This document shows positions 26,294 through 33,310 of a stretch of 44,100 nt of DNA, piece after piece. Every line of letters starts with the position of its first letter. The stretch's first letter is position 1. This DNA comes from an uncultured Clostridia bacterium. Lineage in GTDB: Bacteria; Bacillota; Clostridia; Christensenellales; UBA1750. A model generated the notes under the pieces. The model was not told the DNA's origin. It did not search any database and saw nothing but the letters and a program-made list of their open reading frames with translations. Both the position numbers and the translations under genes were made by a program. The stretch is from positions 1 through 44,100 of the forward strand of contig CAJFMX010000030.1 in NCBI GenBank assembly GCA_904393115.1. The letters are read 5' to 3'.

Positions 26294-27781
26294 TTACGCG
26301 AAGGGATTCTCGCCCTTGTAGAGCATGCCCTTGGGCTGGTTGAACGCGATGTCCGGCACGCCCAGCAGCTTCATGGCCTCAAAGAGGACCTTGCCCACGT
26401 GCGCAAAGCCGACCGCGCCGTGGTGCGGGTAGTGCTTGGCGACGAGCACATGGCGGTAGAAGCGCTTCATCTCCGGGATGGCGAACACGCCGATGCCGCC
26501 GAAGGAGCGGGTCGCGACGGGCAGCACCTCGCCCTGCGCCACGTAGGACTGCAGCTTGCAGTCCGCCGTGCCCTGCAGGCGGAAGAAGGTGATGTCGCTG
26601 GGCAGGATGTCGCCCTCCAGGGTGCCGCGGGTGATGTTGGGCTCGGCATCCGGCTCCAGGGAGCGCTTCATGATGCGCTGGTAGTTCATGTGCGGCTTCT
26701 TGAGGTAGCAGGAAGCGGTGTTGCCGCAGTGGAAGCCCATGAAGGTATCGGTGAGCTGGTAATCGGTGGTGTTCTTGATCTCCTGCTCGTACATGTCCTC
26801 GGGCACGGTGTTGTTGATGTCCAGGAGCGTGGGCGCAGCGCCCGTGACGCAGCAGAGGATGTACTCCGAAACCGCGCCGTAGATGTCCACCTCGCAGGAA
26901 ACGGGGATACAGCGGCCCGTCAGGCGGCTGTTGACATAGCAGGGCACAAAGCCGAACTGCGTCTGGAAGGCCGGCCAGCACTTGTTGGCAAAGACATAAT
27001 ACTTGGCCGCGCCCTTGTTGGCCTCGGCCCAGTCGAGCAGGGTGATCTCGTACTGCGCGAGCTTGGGCAGGATGCCGGCGTAGGGGTTGTCCGCGCCGAG
27101 CTCCTTGGCCATGTCGGCCGCGACTTCTGCGATGCGCGGATCGTTCGCGTGGTCGTTAAAGGCCGCGAACAGGTCCAGCTCGGAGTTCTCCTGGATGTTG
27201 ATGCCCAGGTCGAACAGGGGCTTGATGGGCGCGTTGCAGGCGATGAAGTCGTAGGGGCGCGGGCCGAAGGAGAAGACCTTGAGGTTGCTCAGGCCGATGC
27301 GGACCGCCGCGATCGGGATGAACTCGCAGATCATCGAGGCGATCTCGTCCGCCGTGCCCACGGGGTACTCGGGGATGTAGACGTTCTTGAGGGACTTCAG
27401 GCCGATGGAGTAGCTGGCGTTGAGCATGCCGCAGTACGCGTCGCCGCGGCCGTCGATCAGGTCGTCGCCGGTCTCCTCAGCCGCCGCGACGAACATCGTC
27501 GGGCCGCCGAACTTGTCGGCCAGCATGGTCTCCGGGCCCTCGGGGCCGAAGTTGCCCAGGAACACGACCAGCGCGTTGCAGCCGTTCGCCTTGACCTCCT
27601 CCAGCGCCTTCATGGCGTCGGTTTCGGATTCAATGATGGTGGGAATATCGACGATCTCGCCGCCCGCCTTGGTGTAGGCGTCCACGACCGCCGCCTTGCG
27701 CTTTGCCGAGAGCTGGATGGGGAAACAGTCGCGGCTGGTGGCAACCAGGCCGAGCTTGACAACCGGAAGGTTATCGTACAT
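26294..27781 (-). CDS. L-fucose / L-arabinose isomerase family protein
   Basis: A 495-residue protein of the FucI/AraA superfamily, which interconverts aldoses and ketoses with a divalent metal. It has the N-terminal layout of a Rossmann-like domain (VKLGLVATSRDCFP; NALVVFLGNFGPEGPETML). The middle barrel contains NCxxCWPAFQ-like and CEVDIYGAVSEYILCCVTG strands, where the Glu and Asp of CEVD are probable metal ligands. The C-terminal beta domain holds KHYPHHGAVGFAHVG. It is shorter than E. coli FucI (about 590), so it belongs to the wider L-fucose/L-arabinose isomerase family with unproven substrate. TGGAGG precedes the ATG. fucO lies 13 kb away; no fuculokinase or aldolase is present. Confidence 0.82.
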   Translation of the reverse strand: MYDNLPVVKLGLVATSRDCFPIQLSAKRKAAVVDAYTKAGGEIVDIPTIIESETDAMKALEEVKANGCNALVVFLGNFGPEGPETMLADKFGGPTMFVAAAEETGDDLIDGRGDAYCGMLNASYSIGLKSLKNVYIPEYPVGTADEIASMICEFIPIAAVRIGLSNLKVFSFGPRPYDFIACNAPIKPLFDLGINIQENSELDLFAAFNDHANDPRIAEVAADMAKELGADNPYAGILPKLAQYEITLLDWAEANKGAAKYYVFANKCWPAFQTQFGFVPCYVNSRLTGRCIPVSCEVDIYGAVSEYILCCVTGAAPTLLDINNTVPEDMYEQEIKNTTDYQLTDTFMGFHCGNTASCYLKKPHMNYQRIMKRSLEPDAEPNITRGTLEGDILPSDITFFRLQGTADCKLQSYVAQGEVLPVATRSFGGIGVFAIPEMKRFYRHVLVAKHYPHHGAVGFAHVGKVLFEAMKLLGVPDIAFNQPKGMLYKGENPFA

Positions 27782-27814
27782 GGGAACACACCTCCATAGA
27801 AAGGTTCTGCGTAT

Positions 27815-27842
27815 ATTTTAACATGTTTCCCCCGAAATGCAA
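27815..27842 (-). promoter_or_regulatory. Promoter of the FucI-like gene
   Basis: Minus-strand TTGCAT (27842-27837), a 16-base spacer and TAAAAT (27820-27815), 34 bases before the start. Confidence 0.55.
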
Positions 27843-27899
27843 AGTGGCCGCGCGGAAAATGCCCAAATCTCTTCCCCGCGTTTTGTCGGAAGGCCAGGC

Positions 27900-27928
27900 T
27901 TGCGCTTTGCGCGCATCTGCGCTATGCT
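27900..27928 (+). promoter_or_regulatory. Promoter of the zinc-ribbon membrane protein
   Basis: TTGCGC (27900-27905), a 17-base spacer and TATGCT (27923-27928), 36 bases before the ATG. Confidence 0.6.
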
Positions 27929-27964
27929 TATCTTCAGAATGCAGGCTTGTAGGAGGATCAGGAT

Positions 27965-28366
27965 ATGAGAAGCATCAAACCTGGGCGCGGCCCCTCCAAG
28001 ATGGCGGGCTTCGGCTCGCTCTTTGCCGCAGGCTTTGGCGTGCTGTGGACGCTCCTTGCCGCAAGCTCCGGCGCGCCGGTGCTCTTCTGGCTCTTTGGCG
28101 TGCTCTTTGTCGTCTGGGGCGTGGTGCAGGCGGTCTATAACTTCCGCAACGCCGGCCAGAAGAACCGCTACTCCGCCTTTGACATCACCGACGAGCGCGA
28201 GGAGCCGGACCCGCTCAACGAGCGCTTCGGCAGCCCCGCGGACGGGTTCCCGCAGGAGGAGGACTACGACCCCGACGGCGGGACGAACTTCTGCCCCTAC
28301 TGCGGGGAAAAGACGGGGCCGGAGTACGCCTTCTGTCCGAACTGCGGCCGGAAGTTGCCGGAATAG
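27965..28366 (+). CDS. Small membrane protein with C-terminal zinc ribbon
   Basis: A 133-residue protein. A short basic N-terminus is followed by two hydrophobic segments (about 14-33 and 37-58) that form a membrane hairpin. An acidic linker follows, then a zinc ribbon with CPYCG and CPNCG (about 109-128). The zinc-ribbon double CxxC is common in Firmicute membrane and regulatory proteins of unknown role. AGGAGG precedes the ATG. It is monocistronic with its own promoter. A GC-rich hairpin follows at 28389-28422. No function can be assigned. Confidence 0.82.
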   Translation: MRSIKPGRGPSKMAGFGSLFAAGFGVLWTLLAASSGAPVLFWLFGVLFVVWGVVQAVYNFRNAGQKNRYSAFDITDEREEPDPLNERFGSPADGFPQEEDYDPDGGTNFCPYCGEKTGPEYAFCPNCGRKLPE

Positions 28367-28388
28367 CCCCCCGGCTACAGCCAGGCGC

Positions 28389-28422
28389 ATGCCGGCGCTC
28401 CGCGATGGCGGGGCGCCGGCAT
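28389..28422 (+). terminator. GC-rich hairpin after the zinc-ribbon gene
   Basis: A 14-bp imperfect stem around a six-base loop, without a T-run. It is a possible weak terminator. The rest of the 169-base gap contains only the next promoter. Confidence 0.4.
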
Positions 28423-28460
28423 TGTCGCTTCCTGCTTCGACAAAATTCACAGACCCTCGA

Positions 28461-28489
28461 TTGACAAGCGCGAATGCGATCCGTATACT
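28461..28489 (+). promoter_or_regulatory. Promoter of the lipid-kinase gene
   Basis: A perfect TTGACA (28461-28466), a 17-base spacer and TATACT (28484-28489). Confidence 0.85.
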
Positions 28490-28535
28490 CATTAGCAGTA
28501 AAACTATTTTTTTCGCGGACGATCGAGGTGAAGGC

Positions 28536-29423
28536 ATGGACAGCGGGAAGGTTCTGCTCATCATCAACCCCGTGGCCGGGCACAGGGCCGCGCGCCGGGC
28601 GCTCTATCCGCTCGTGCAGCGGCTGTGCGAGGGCGGGCAGATGGCGACCGTCTACGCAACGAGCGCGCCCGGCCAGGCGCGCAGCGTGGCGGAGGCGCGC
28701 GGCGGCGACTTTGCGCGCGTGATCTGCTGCGGCGGGGACGGCACGCTCAACGAGGTGCTGGACGGCCTTCTGCGCGCGGGTGTGCGCGTGCCCGTCGGCT
28801 ACGTGCCGACCGGCACGACGAACGACCTCGCGCACGCGCTGCGCCTGCCGACAAAGCTCTCCCGCGCCATGGAGCTCGCGGTGACGGGGCCTGTGCGCGA
28901 CCACGACGTGGGCCTCCTTTGCGAGAAGCAGCTCTTCGACTACGTGGCCTCCTTCGGCGCCTTTGTGCAGACGGCCTACGCGACGCCCCAGCGCCTGAAG
29001 AACGCGCTGGGGCGCACGGCGTATTTCGTCTGCGGCCTGCCGGAGGTCTTTGCGCTCCGGCCCCGGCGCCTGACGCTCGTGGCGGACGGCCAGCGCCTGG
29101 AGGGCGACTTCTACTTCGGCAGCATCTCCAACAGCACGCGCATCGCGGGGCTGATCGATCTGGACCGCGCGGGCGTCGTGTTCGACGACGGCAAGCTCGA
29201 GGTGCTGCTCATCCGCCGGCCGCCCACGCCGCGCGCCCTGCGCGACCTTGCGCGCGGCCGGTTCGACGAGCGCTACTTCGTCTTTCTGCACGCGCGGGAG
29301 GTCGAGATGCGCTTCACCGTCCCGACGGAATGGACCGCGGACGGCGAGCGCGCCGGGCTCCTGACGCAGGTGTGCGCGCGCTGCCTGCCCCGGGCCGTGC
29401 AGCTCGTCGCGCCCGCCCGCTAG
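28536..29423 (+). CDS. Diacylglycerol kinase family lipid kinase (DgkB/YegS type)
   Basis: A 295-residue soluble lipid kinase that phosphorylates diacylglycerol or a related lipid using ATP, keeping lipid pools balanced at the membrane. The catalytic domain motifs are INPVAGH (10-16), the nucleotide-binding GGDGT (66-70) followed by LNEV, and PTGTTND (91-97). The C-terminal beta-sandwich contains the YFGSISNSTRIAGL strand typical of DgkB/YegS. GAGGTGAAGG precedes the ATG. It ends with TAG and is followed 57 bases later by a DUF3842 gene, perhaps on the same transcript. Confidence 0.9.
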   Translation: MDSGKVLLIINPVAGHRAARRALYPLVQRLCEGGQMATVYATSAPGQARSVAEARGGDFARVICCGGDGTLNEVLDGLLRAGVRVPVGYVPTGTTNDLAHALRLPTKLSRAMELAVTGPVRDHDVGLLCEKQLFDYVASFGAFVQTAYATPQRLKNALGRTAYFVCGLPEVFALRPRRLTLVADGQRLEGDFYFGSISNSTRIAGLIDLDRAGVVFDDGKLEVLLIRRPPTPRALRDLARGRFDERYFVFLHAREVEMRFTVPTEWTADGERAGLLTQVCARCLPRAVQLVAPAR

Positions 29424-29480
29424 ACTTTTATGATTGGATACGCTCGCCGCGCGGCACGCGCGGGGAAGGAGAAAACAACC

Positions 29481-29891
29481 ATGCTTCAGGTTCTCGTCAT
29501 CGACGGGCAGGGCGGCGGCATCGGCCGCCAGCTCGTGCAGGCGATCAAGGCCGCCTGCCCCAGCGCGGCCATCACGGCCGTGGGCACGAATTCCGCGGCG
29601 ACGGCCGCCATGCTCCGGGCCGGCGCGGACAGCGCGGCCACGGGCGAAAACGCGGTGCTGGTGGGCTGCCGCCGGGCGGACGTCATCGCCGGGCCCTTGG
29701 GCATCGTCATCGCGGACGCGCTGCTGGGGGAGATCACCCCGGCCATGGCTGCGGCCGTCGGCTCCAGCCCGGCAAAGCGGGTGCTCGTGCCTGTCAACCA
29801 CTGCGACAACCTCGTCGTGGGCGTCGCGGACGCGCCGCTGGCCCAGCTCGCCCAGGAGGCGGCGCGCCGCGTGGCCGAATTTTCGCGCTGA
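29481..29891 (+). CDS. DUF3842 family protein
   Basis: A 136-residue protein matching the DUF3842 pattern. It has an N-terminal VIDGQGGGIGRQLV glycine-rich loop, AVGTNSAATAAMLRAGADSAATGENAV, then GPLGIVIADALLGEITPAMA and VPVNHC. The fold looks like a Rossmann or flavodoxin-type alpha/beta unit that may bind a nucleotide. The family is common in Clostridia and has no established function that I know of. AAGGAG precedes the ATG. An 18-bp hairpin and a serine recombinase gene follow. Confidence 0.85.
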   Translation: MLQVLVIDGQGGGIGRQLVQAIKAACPSAAITAVGTNSAATAAMLRAGADSAATGENAVLVGCRRADVIAGPLGIVIADALLGEITPAMAAAVGSSPAKRVLVPVNHCDNLVVGVADAPLAQLAQEAARRVAEFSR

Positions 29892-29903
29892 TCGTCCGTT
29901 TTT

Positions 29904-29959
29904 GCGGCGGCGGGCGCGGCAGAGATTGCCGCGGCAGAGATTGCCGCGCCCGCCGCCGC
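29904..29959 (+). repeat. 18-bp inverted repeat containing tandem 15-bp direct repeats
   Basis: A perfect inverted repeat pairs 29904-29921 with 29942-29959. Its interior holds GCGGCAGAGATTGCC twice in tandem (29916-29930 and 29931-29945). It has no T-run on the 3' side, so it is a poor terminator. It sits 44 bases before a serine recombinase gene. Confidence 0.7.
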
Positions 29960-30003
29960 TCTGCGTCCCGGACCGCTGCAAACCCATCCAAAGGAGGACG
30001 ACC

Positions 30004-30642
30004 ATGGGACGCACCTATGCCTACATCCGCGTTTCCTCAAAGGACCAAAACGAGGCCCGCCAGCTCCAGGCCCTGGAGGGTCTGGGCCTGCGCAGGGAGC
30101 ACATCTTCCTGGACAAGCAGAGCGGCAAGGACTTCTGCCGGCCGCAGTACCAGCGCCTCCTGCACCGGCTGCGGCGCGGGGACCTGCTGCTCCTGCACAG
30201 CATCGACCGGCTGGGCCGCAACTACCAGGAGATTCTCGAGCAGTGGCGCCTCCTGACCCAGCAGCGCGGGGTGGATATCCGCGTGCTGGACATGCCGCTG
30301 CTGGACACCACCCTTTCCAAGGACCTGATGGGCACTTTTATCGCAGACCTGGTGCTGCAGCTCCTCTCCTTTGTCGCGCAGAACGAGCGCGAAGCCATCC
30401 GCACCCGCCAGGCCGAGGGCATCGCCGCGGCCAAGCGCCGCGGCGTGCGCTTCGGCCGCCCCCCGAAGGTGGACGCGGCGGACTTTGCCGCCGCATACCG
30501 CCTGTGGCGCGCGGGAACGCTGCGCGCCGCGGAGGCCGCGCAGGCGCTGTGCGTCTCGCGGTCCACGTTTTACCGGCACGCGCGCGCATGCGCCGCCGCA
30601 GAGGGCCAAATTTTTCCCGCGCGCGGCGGGGAGAACGCTTGA
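30004..30642 (+). CDS. Serine recombinase (resolvase/invertase family)
   Basis: A 212-residue small serine recombinase. The N-terminal catalytic domain starts YAYIRVSSKDQNEARQ, with the nucleophile most likely Ser11. It continues with FLDKQSGKDFCRPQYQRLL and the SIDRLGRN motif that carries active-site Arg residues. A long E helix (LLSFVAQNEREAIRTRQAEGI) leads into a C-terminal helix-turn-helix (AAEAAQALCVSRSTFYRHAR). Length fits the Tn3-resolvase/Hin group, not the large integrases. AAAGGAGG precedes the ATG. No transposase is adjacent, so it may be a chromosomal DNA-inversion or housekeeping recombinase. Confidence 0.92.
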   Translation: MGRTYAYIRVSSKDQNEARQLQALEGLGLRREHIFLDKQSGKDFCRPQYQRLLHRLRRGDLLLLHSIDRLGRNYQEILEQWRLLTQQRGVDIRVLDMPLLDTTLSKDLMGTFIADLVLQLLSFVAQNEREAIRTRQAEGIAAAKRRGVRFGRPPKVDAADFAAAYRLWRAGTLRAAEAAQALCVSRSTFYRHARACAAAEGQIFPARGGENA

Positions 30643-30661
30643 CTTTGCCCCGCCGCGCGCG
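30618..30661. promoter_or_regulatory. 14-bp perfect inverted repeat around the ThuA-operon promoter
   Basis: CGCGCGCGGCGGGG (30618-30631) and its reverse complement (30648-30661) flank a 16-base interval that holds the recombinase stop codon and the -35 box (30639-30644). The right arm fills the promoter spacer up to the -10 box. It could be an operator for the TetR protein of the operon or a hairpin ending recombinase transcripts. Both are inference. Confidence 0.5.
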
Positions 30662-30667
30662 CATACT
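30639..30667 (+). promoter_or_regulatory. Promoter of the ThuA-SDR-SDR-TetR operon
   Basis: TTGACT (30639-30644), a 17-base spacer and CATACT (30662-30667), 43 bases before the ATG. Confidence 0.65.
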
Positions 30668-30710
30668 GAAGGAACAAAAACCCAACACAATTCCGGGAGG
30701 TTCACAGACC

Positions 30711-31334
30711 ATGAAACGAGCGCTTTTGATGGGCGACTATGCGCACCATACCTGGCACGGCCTTGCCGGCGTGGACGAGCAGATCCGCGAAATCCTCTCC
30801 GACTACGAAATTGAGATCTGCACGGACTACGCGCACCTGACGGCGGAGCGCCTCCGCCCGTTCGACTTCGTGATCGACTACATCGACGGCTGGAATCGCT
30901 GCGGCAACTGCGACGCGGCGGGCGAGCTGATCGGCTACGTCGCCCAGGGCGGCGCGCTGCTCAGCCTGCACAACGGCATCATCAAGCGCTCCAGCCCCGA
31001 GATGGAGCAGATGGTCGGCGGCGCCTTTACCGGCCACCCGCAGCACGAGGTGCTGACCTATGCCGTCAAGACCGCGCACCCCGTCTCCCAGGGCTTGGAG
31101 AGCTTCTCCATGGACGAGGAGCCCTATCAGTTCACCCTGGACCCGCTGGCGAACCTGACCCTGCTGCTGGAATACACCTACCGCGGCCAGCAGTACCCCG
31201 CGGCCTGGCTGCGCGCCTTTGGCAAGGGCAAGGTCGTCTACCTCTCCCCTGGGCACAACGCCGCCTCCTTCCAAAACGAGGGATTCCGTGCGCTCCTTCT
31301 GCGCAGCGCGGCCTGGTGCGTCGGGGAGCTCTGA
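30711..31334 (+). CDS. ThuA-like domain protein
   Basis: A 207-residue protein with the ThuA (trehalose utilisation, PF06283) fold, a relative of class I glutamine amidotransferases. Family features seen are LLMGDYAHHTWHG at the N-terminus, FDFVIDYIDGW, then GGALLSLHNGI, and GGAFTGHPQHEVLTY with the conserved Gly-x-x-x-x-x-His arrangement. EEPYQF and the C-terminal GKGKVVYLSPGHN follow. ThuA proteins act on keto-disaccharides and related sugars in several bacteria. GGGAGG precedes the ATG. It leads an operon of two short-chain dehydrogenases and a TetR regulator, which suggests an oxidised-sugar pathway. Confidence 0.85.
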   Translation: MKRALLMGDYAHHTWHGLAGVDEQIREILSDYEIEICTDYAHLTAERLRPFDFVIDYIDGWNRCGNCDAAGELIGYVAQGGALLSLHNGIIKRSSPEMEQMVGGAFTGHPQHEVLTYAVKTAHPVSQGLESFSMDEEPYQFTLDPLANLTLLLEYTYRGQQYPAAWLRAFGKGKVVYLSPGHNAASFQNEGFRALLLRSAAWCVGEL

Positions 31335-31345
31335 GGAGGGCGCGC

Positions 31346-32077
31346 ATGAAGACGGTTCTCCTCACGGGCGCGGACCGCGGCCTCGGCTTTGCGCTCGCCC
31401 GCGAATACCTCGCCCGCGGCTACACCGTGTTTGCGGGCCGCTTCCTGCCGGAATACGCGCTGCTGGACGCGCTGCACGAGGCGTACCCCGACCGGCTCTT
31501 TCCCGTTCCCCTGGACGTGTCCGACCGGCAAAGCATTTTGGAGGCGCGCAGGGAGGTGGAGCGCCATGCGGACCACCTGGACGCCTTCGTCTCCGACGCG
31601 GCGTACATGGGCGGGCCGGAGAACTCCCGCATCCGGGGCCCGGAACCCATTGACCCGGAGCTGCTCTGCAAGTCCGTGCGCGTCAACGCGCTGGGCGCGC
31701 TGCAGTGCGTGGACGTCTTCCTCCCGCTGCTGGACCGCGGCCGGGAGAAGCGGCTGTGCTTCATCTCCTCGGAGGTCTCCTCCGTCGCCCTGATGCAGCG
31801 CGACGGCGACTTCCGCTACTGCATGAGCAAGACGGCGCTCAACATCGCGGTGCGCATGCTGCACAACACGCTCTATCCGCGCGGCTACTCCTTCCGGCTC
31901 TATCAGCCGGGATGGATGCGGCGCCAGAATCCGGACGGCTCCCTGCTCACGCGCGACGCGCGGCAGATCGATCCGGCCTTCTCCGCCGCGCGCGCCATGC
32001 CCCTGTTCACCGGGACGCGCCCGGACGAGGAGCGGCTGGAGCTCGTGGACTACCTGGGCAGCATTTGGCCCTTCTAA
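31346..32077 (+). CDS. Short-chain dehydrogenase/reductase (SDR), intact
   Basis: A 243-residue NAD(P)-dependent oxidoreductase. The Rossmann cofactor loop TGADRGLG is at 7-14, the active-site YCMSK has Tyr158 and Lys162, and the catalytic Ser is in the ISSEVSS strand just before. The usual NNAG after beta-4 reads SDAAYMGG, an atypical form. It begins 11 bases after the ThuA gene, with GAGGAGGG as ribosome site, and precedes a shorter paralogue that shares its C-terminal ending (LGSIWPF here, LGREWPW there). Substrate unknown, possibly a sugar derivative given the ThuA neighbour. Confidence 0.85.
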   Translation: MKTVLLTGADRGLGFALAREYLARGYTVFAGRFLPEYALLDALHEAYPDRLFPVPLDVSDRQSILEARREVERHADHLDAFVSDAAYMGGPENSRIRGPEPIDPELLCKSVRVNALGALQCVDVFLPLLDRGREKRLCFISSEVSSVALMQRDGDFRYCMSKTALNIAVRMLHNTLYPRGYSFRLYQPGWMRRQNPDGSLLTRDARQIDPAFSAARAMPLFTGTRPDEERLELVDYLGSIWPF

Positions 32078-32093
32078 AGGAGGGGAAAGAGAG

Positions 32094-32687
32094 ATGATCG
32101 TCTACCTGACGCGCGACACTACGGATTTCGCGCGGGAACTCCGCGCGCGCTTCCTCGCGGAGGGGCACAGCGTGTACACGGGCGACGCGCTTGCCGCGCT
32201 GCCCGCCATCGACCTCTTCCTCGCCACGCAGGACGAGCGCCTTGCGGGCGACGACTTCACCGTGCTCGACGGGGTCGACCCGGAAATCGTGATGCGCGCC
32301 GTGGAGGAGAACCTCTGCGCGCCGATCCTGGCGCTGGAGGCTGCGCTGCCCGCGCTGGACCGCGGGACGGGCAAGCGCGTCTGCTTTGTGACCAGCGGAG
32401 AAGCGGCCTCCGTCAACTGGAGCCGGCAGACGCGCGGCTATGGCTACGCCATGTCCAAGGCCGCCCTTTCCCAGGCGGCCAGAATCTGCTATAATCGGTT
32501 GTATCCGGAGGGGTACACCTTCCGCCTGTTCGACCCGCTCGTCGGGCGGGTTTCCCCGCGGCAGGCGGCGGACGCCGCCTACGAGATCCTCACGCGGTCC
32601 CGCGCCTACGACCCGGACAACCCCGGCCGCACGGACGAGGCCCGCTTCGTCCTGCGCGACGCGCTGGGCCGCGAGTGGCCCTGGTGA
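32094..32687 (+). CDS. SDR-like paralogue lacking the cofactor glycine motif
   Basis: A 197-residue protein aligned with the preceding SDR over its C-terminal two-thirds. It has VCFVTSGEAASVNW (catalytic Ser strand), YAMSK with Tyr118 and Lys122, RLYPEGYTFRLFDP and the shared terminal LGREWPW. The N-terminus reads YLTRDTTDFAREL, where TGxxxGxG is expected, and the first 60 residues are shortened. Cofactor binding is therefore doubtful although the catalytic Tyr and Lys remain. It may be a non-catalytic partner of the intact SDR or have changed cofactor use. AGGAGGGG precedes the ATG. Confidence 0.8.
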   Translation: MIVYLTRDTTDFARELRARFLAEGHSVYTGDALAALPAIDLFLATQDERLAGDDFTVLDGVDPEIVMRAVEENLCAPILALEAALPALDRGTGKRVCFVTSGEAASVNWSRQTRGYGYAMSKAALSQAARICYNRLYPEGYTFRLFDPLVGRVSPRQAADAAYEILTRSRAYDPDNPGRTDEARFVLRDALGREWPW

Positions 32688-32730
32688 AACCGCCCCTCTC
32701 TTCCCCCGCCCACGACCGGAGGTACCGCCC

Positions 32731-33255
32731 ATGCCCGATTCTTCCATCACAAAAAAGGCCCTTGCCGACGCCCTCAAGCAGCTCATGGCCGAAAAACCCC
32801 TGCAAAAGATCAGCGTGGGGGACATTTGCGAGCGCTGCAACATGAACCGCAAGAGCTTTTACTATCACTTCCGGGACAAGTACGATCTGGTCAACTGGGT
32901 GTTCTACACGGAATTCGCCGAGCAGTTCATCGGCGAGGGCCAGATCACGTCCGGCTTCTTCCTCGAGAAGATCTGCACCTATTTCTACCGCAACCGCGCC
33001 TTCTACGTCAGCGCGCTGGAGCAGGAGGGACAGAACAGCTTTTCCGAGTACTTTGCCGACGTCATGCGCTCGCTGCTCTCCCTGTACTACACGGACGTGG
33101 TGGACAGGGACGACGCCTACGAGTTCATCATCACCTTCTACACGGACGCGCTCCTCGCCGCGCTCAAGCGCTGGCTGCGCGAGGGAACCATGCCGCCCGA
33201 GCGGTTTGTCGACCTCGTGCGCCGCGCGACGAACCGGCGCGCGGCCAAGGTTTGA
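32731..33255 (+). CDS. TetR family transcriptional regulator
   Basis: A 174-residue regulator with an N-terminal TetR helix-turn-helix (ISVGDICERCNMNRKSFYYHFRDKYDLV, about 27-54). The helical ligand-binding domain is rich in Phe and Tyr and resembles the DhaS/TetR_C-type group (YRNRAFYVSALEQEGQNSF). CCGGAGG precedes the ATG. It is 43 bases after the short SDR and last of the operon, so it is the natural candidate to control the operon promoter with its long inverted repeat. That target is inference. Confidence 0.87.
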   Translation: MPDSSITKKALADALKQLMAEKPLQKISVGDICERCNMNRKSFYYHFRDKYDLVNWVFYTEFAEQFIGEGQITSGFFLEKICTYFYRNRAFYVSALEQEGQNSFSEYFADVMRSLLSLYYTDVVDRDDAYEFIITFYTDALLAALKRWLREGTMPPERFVDLVRRATNRRAAKV

Positions 33256-33264
33256 TCCGTCAAC

Positions 33265-33306
33265 AAAAAAGCGGTTCCCGCAGGGCTTGCGGGGACCGCT
33301 TTTTTT
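33265..33306. terminator. Bidirectional terminator between TetR gene and ftsH
   Basis: An 18-bp stem with A6 on the left and T6 on the right (33265-33282 with 33288-33306, one bulge or wobble). Confidence 0.88.
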
Positions 33307-33310
33307 CGGG

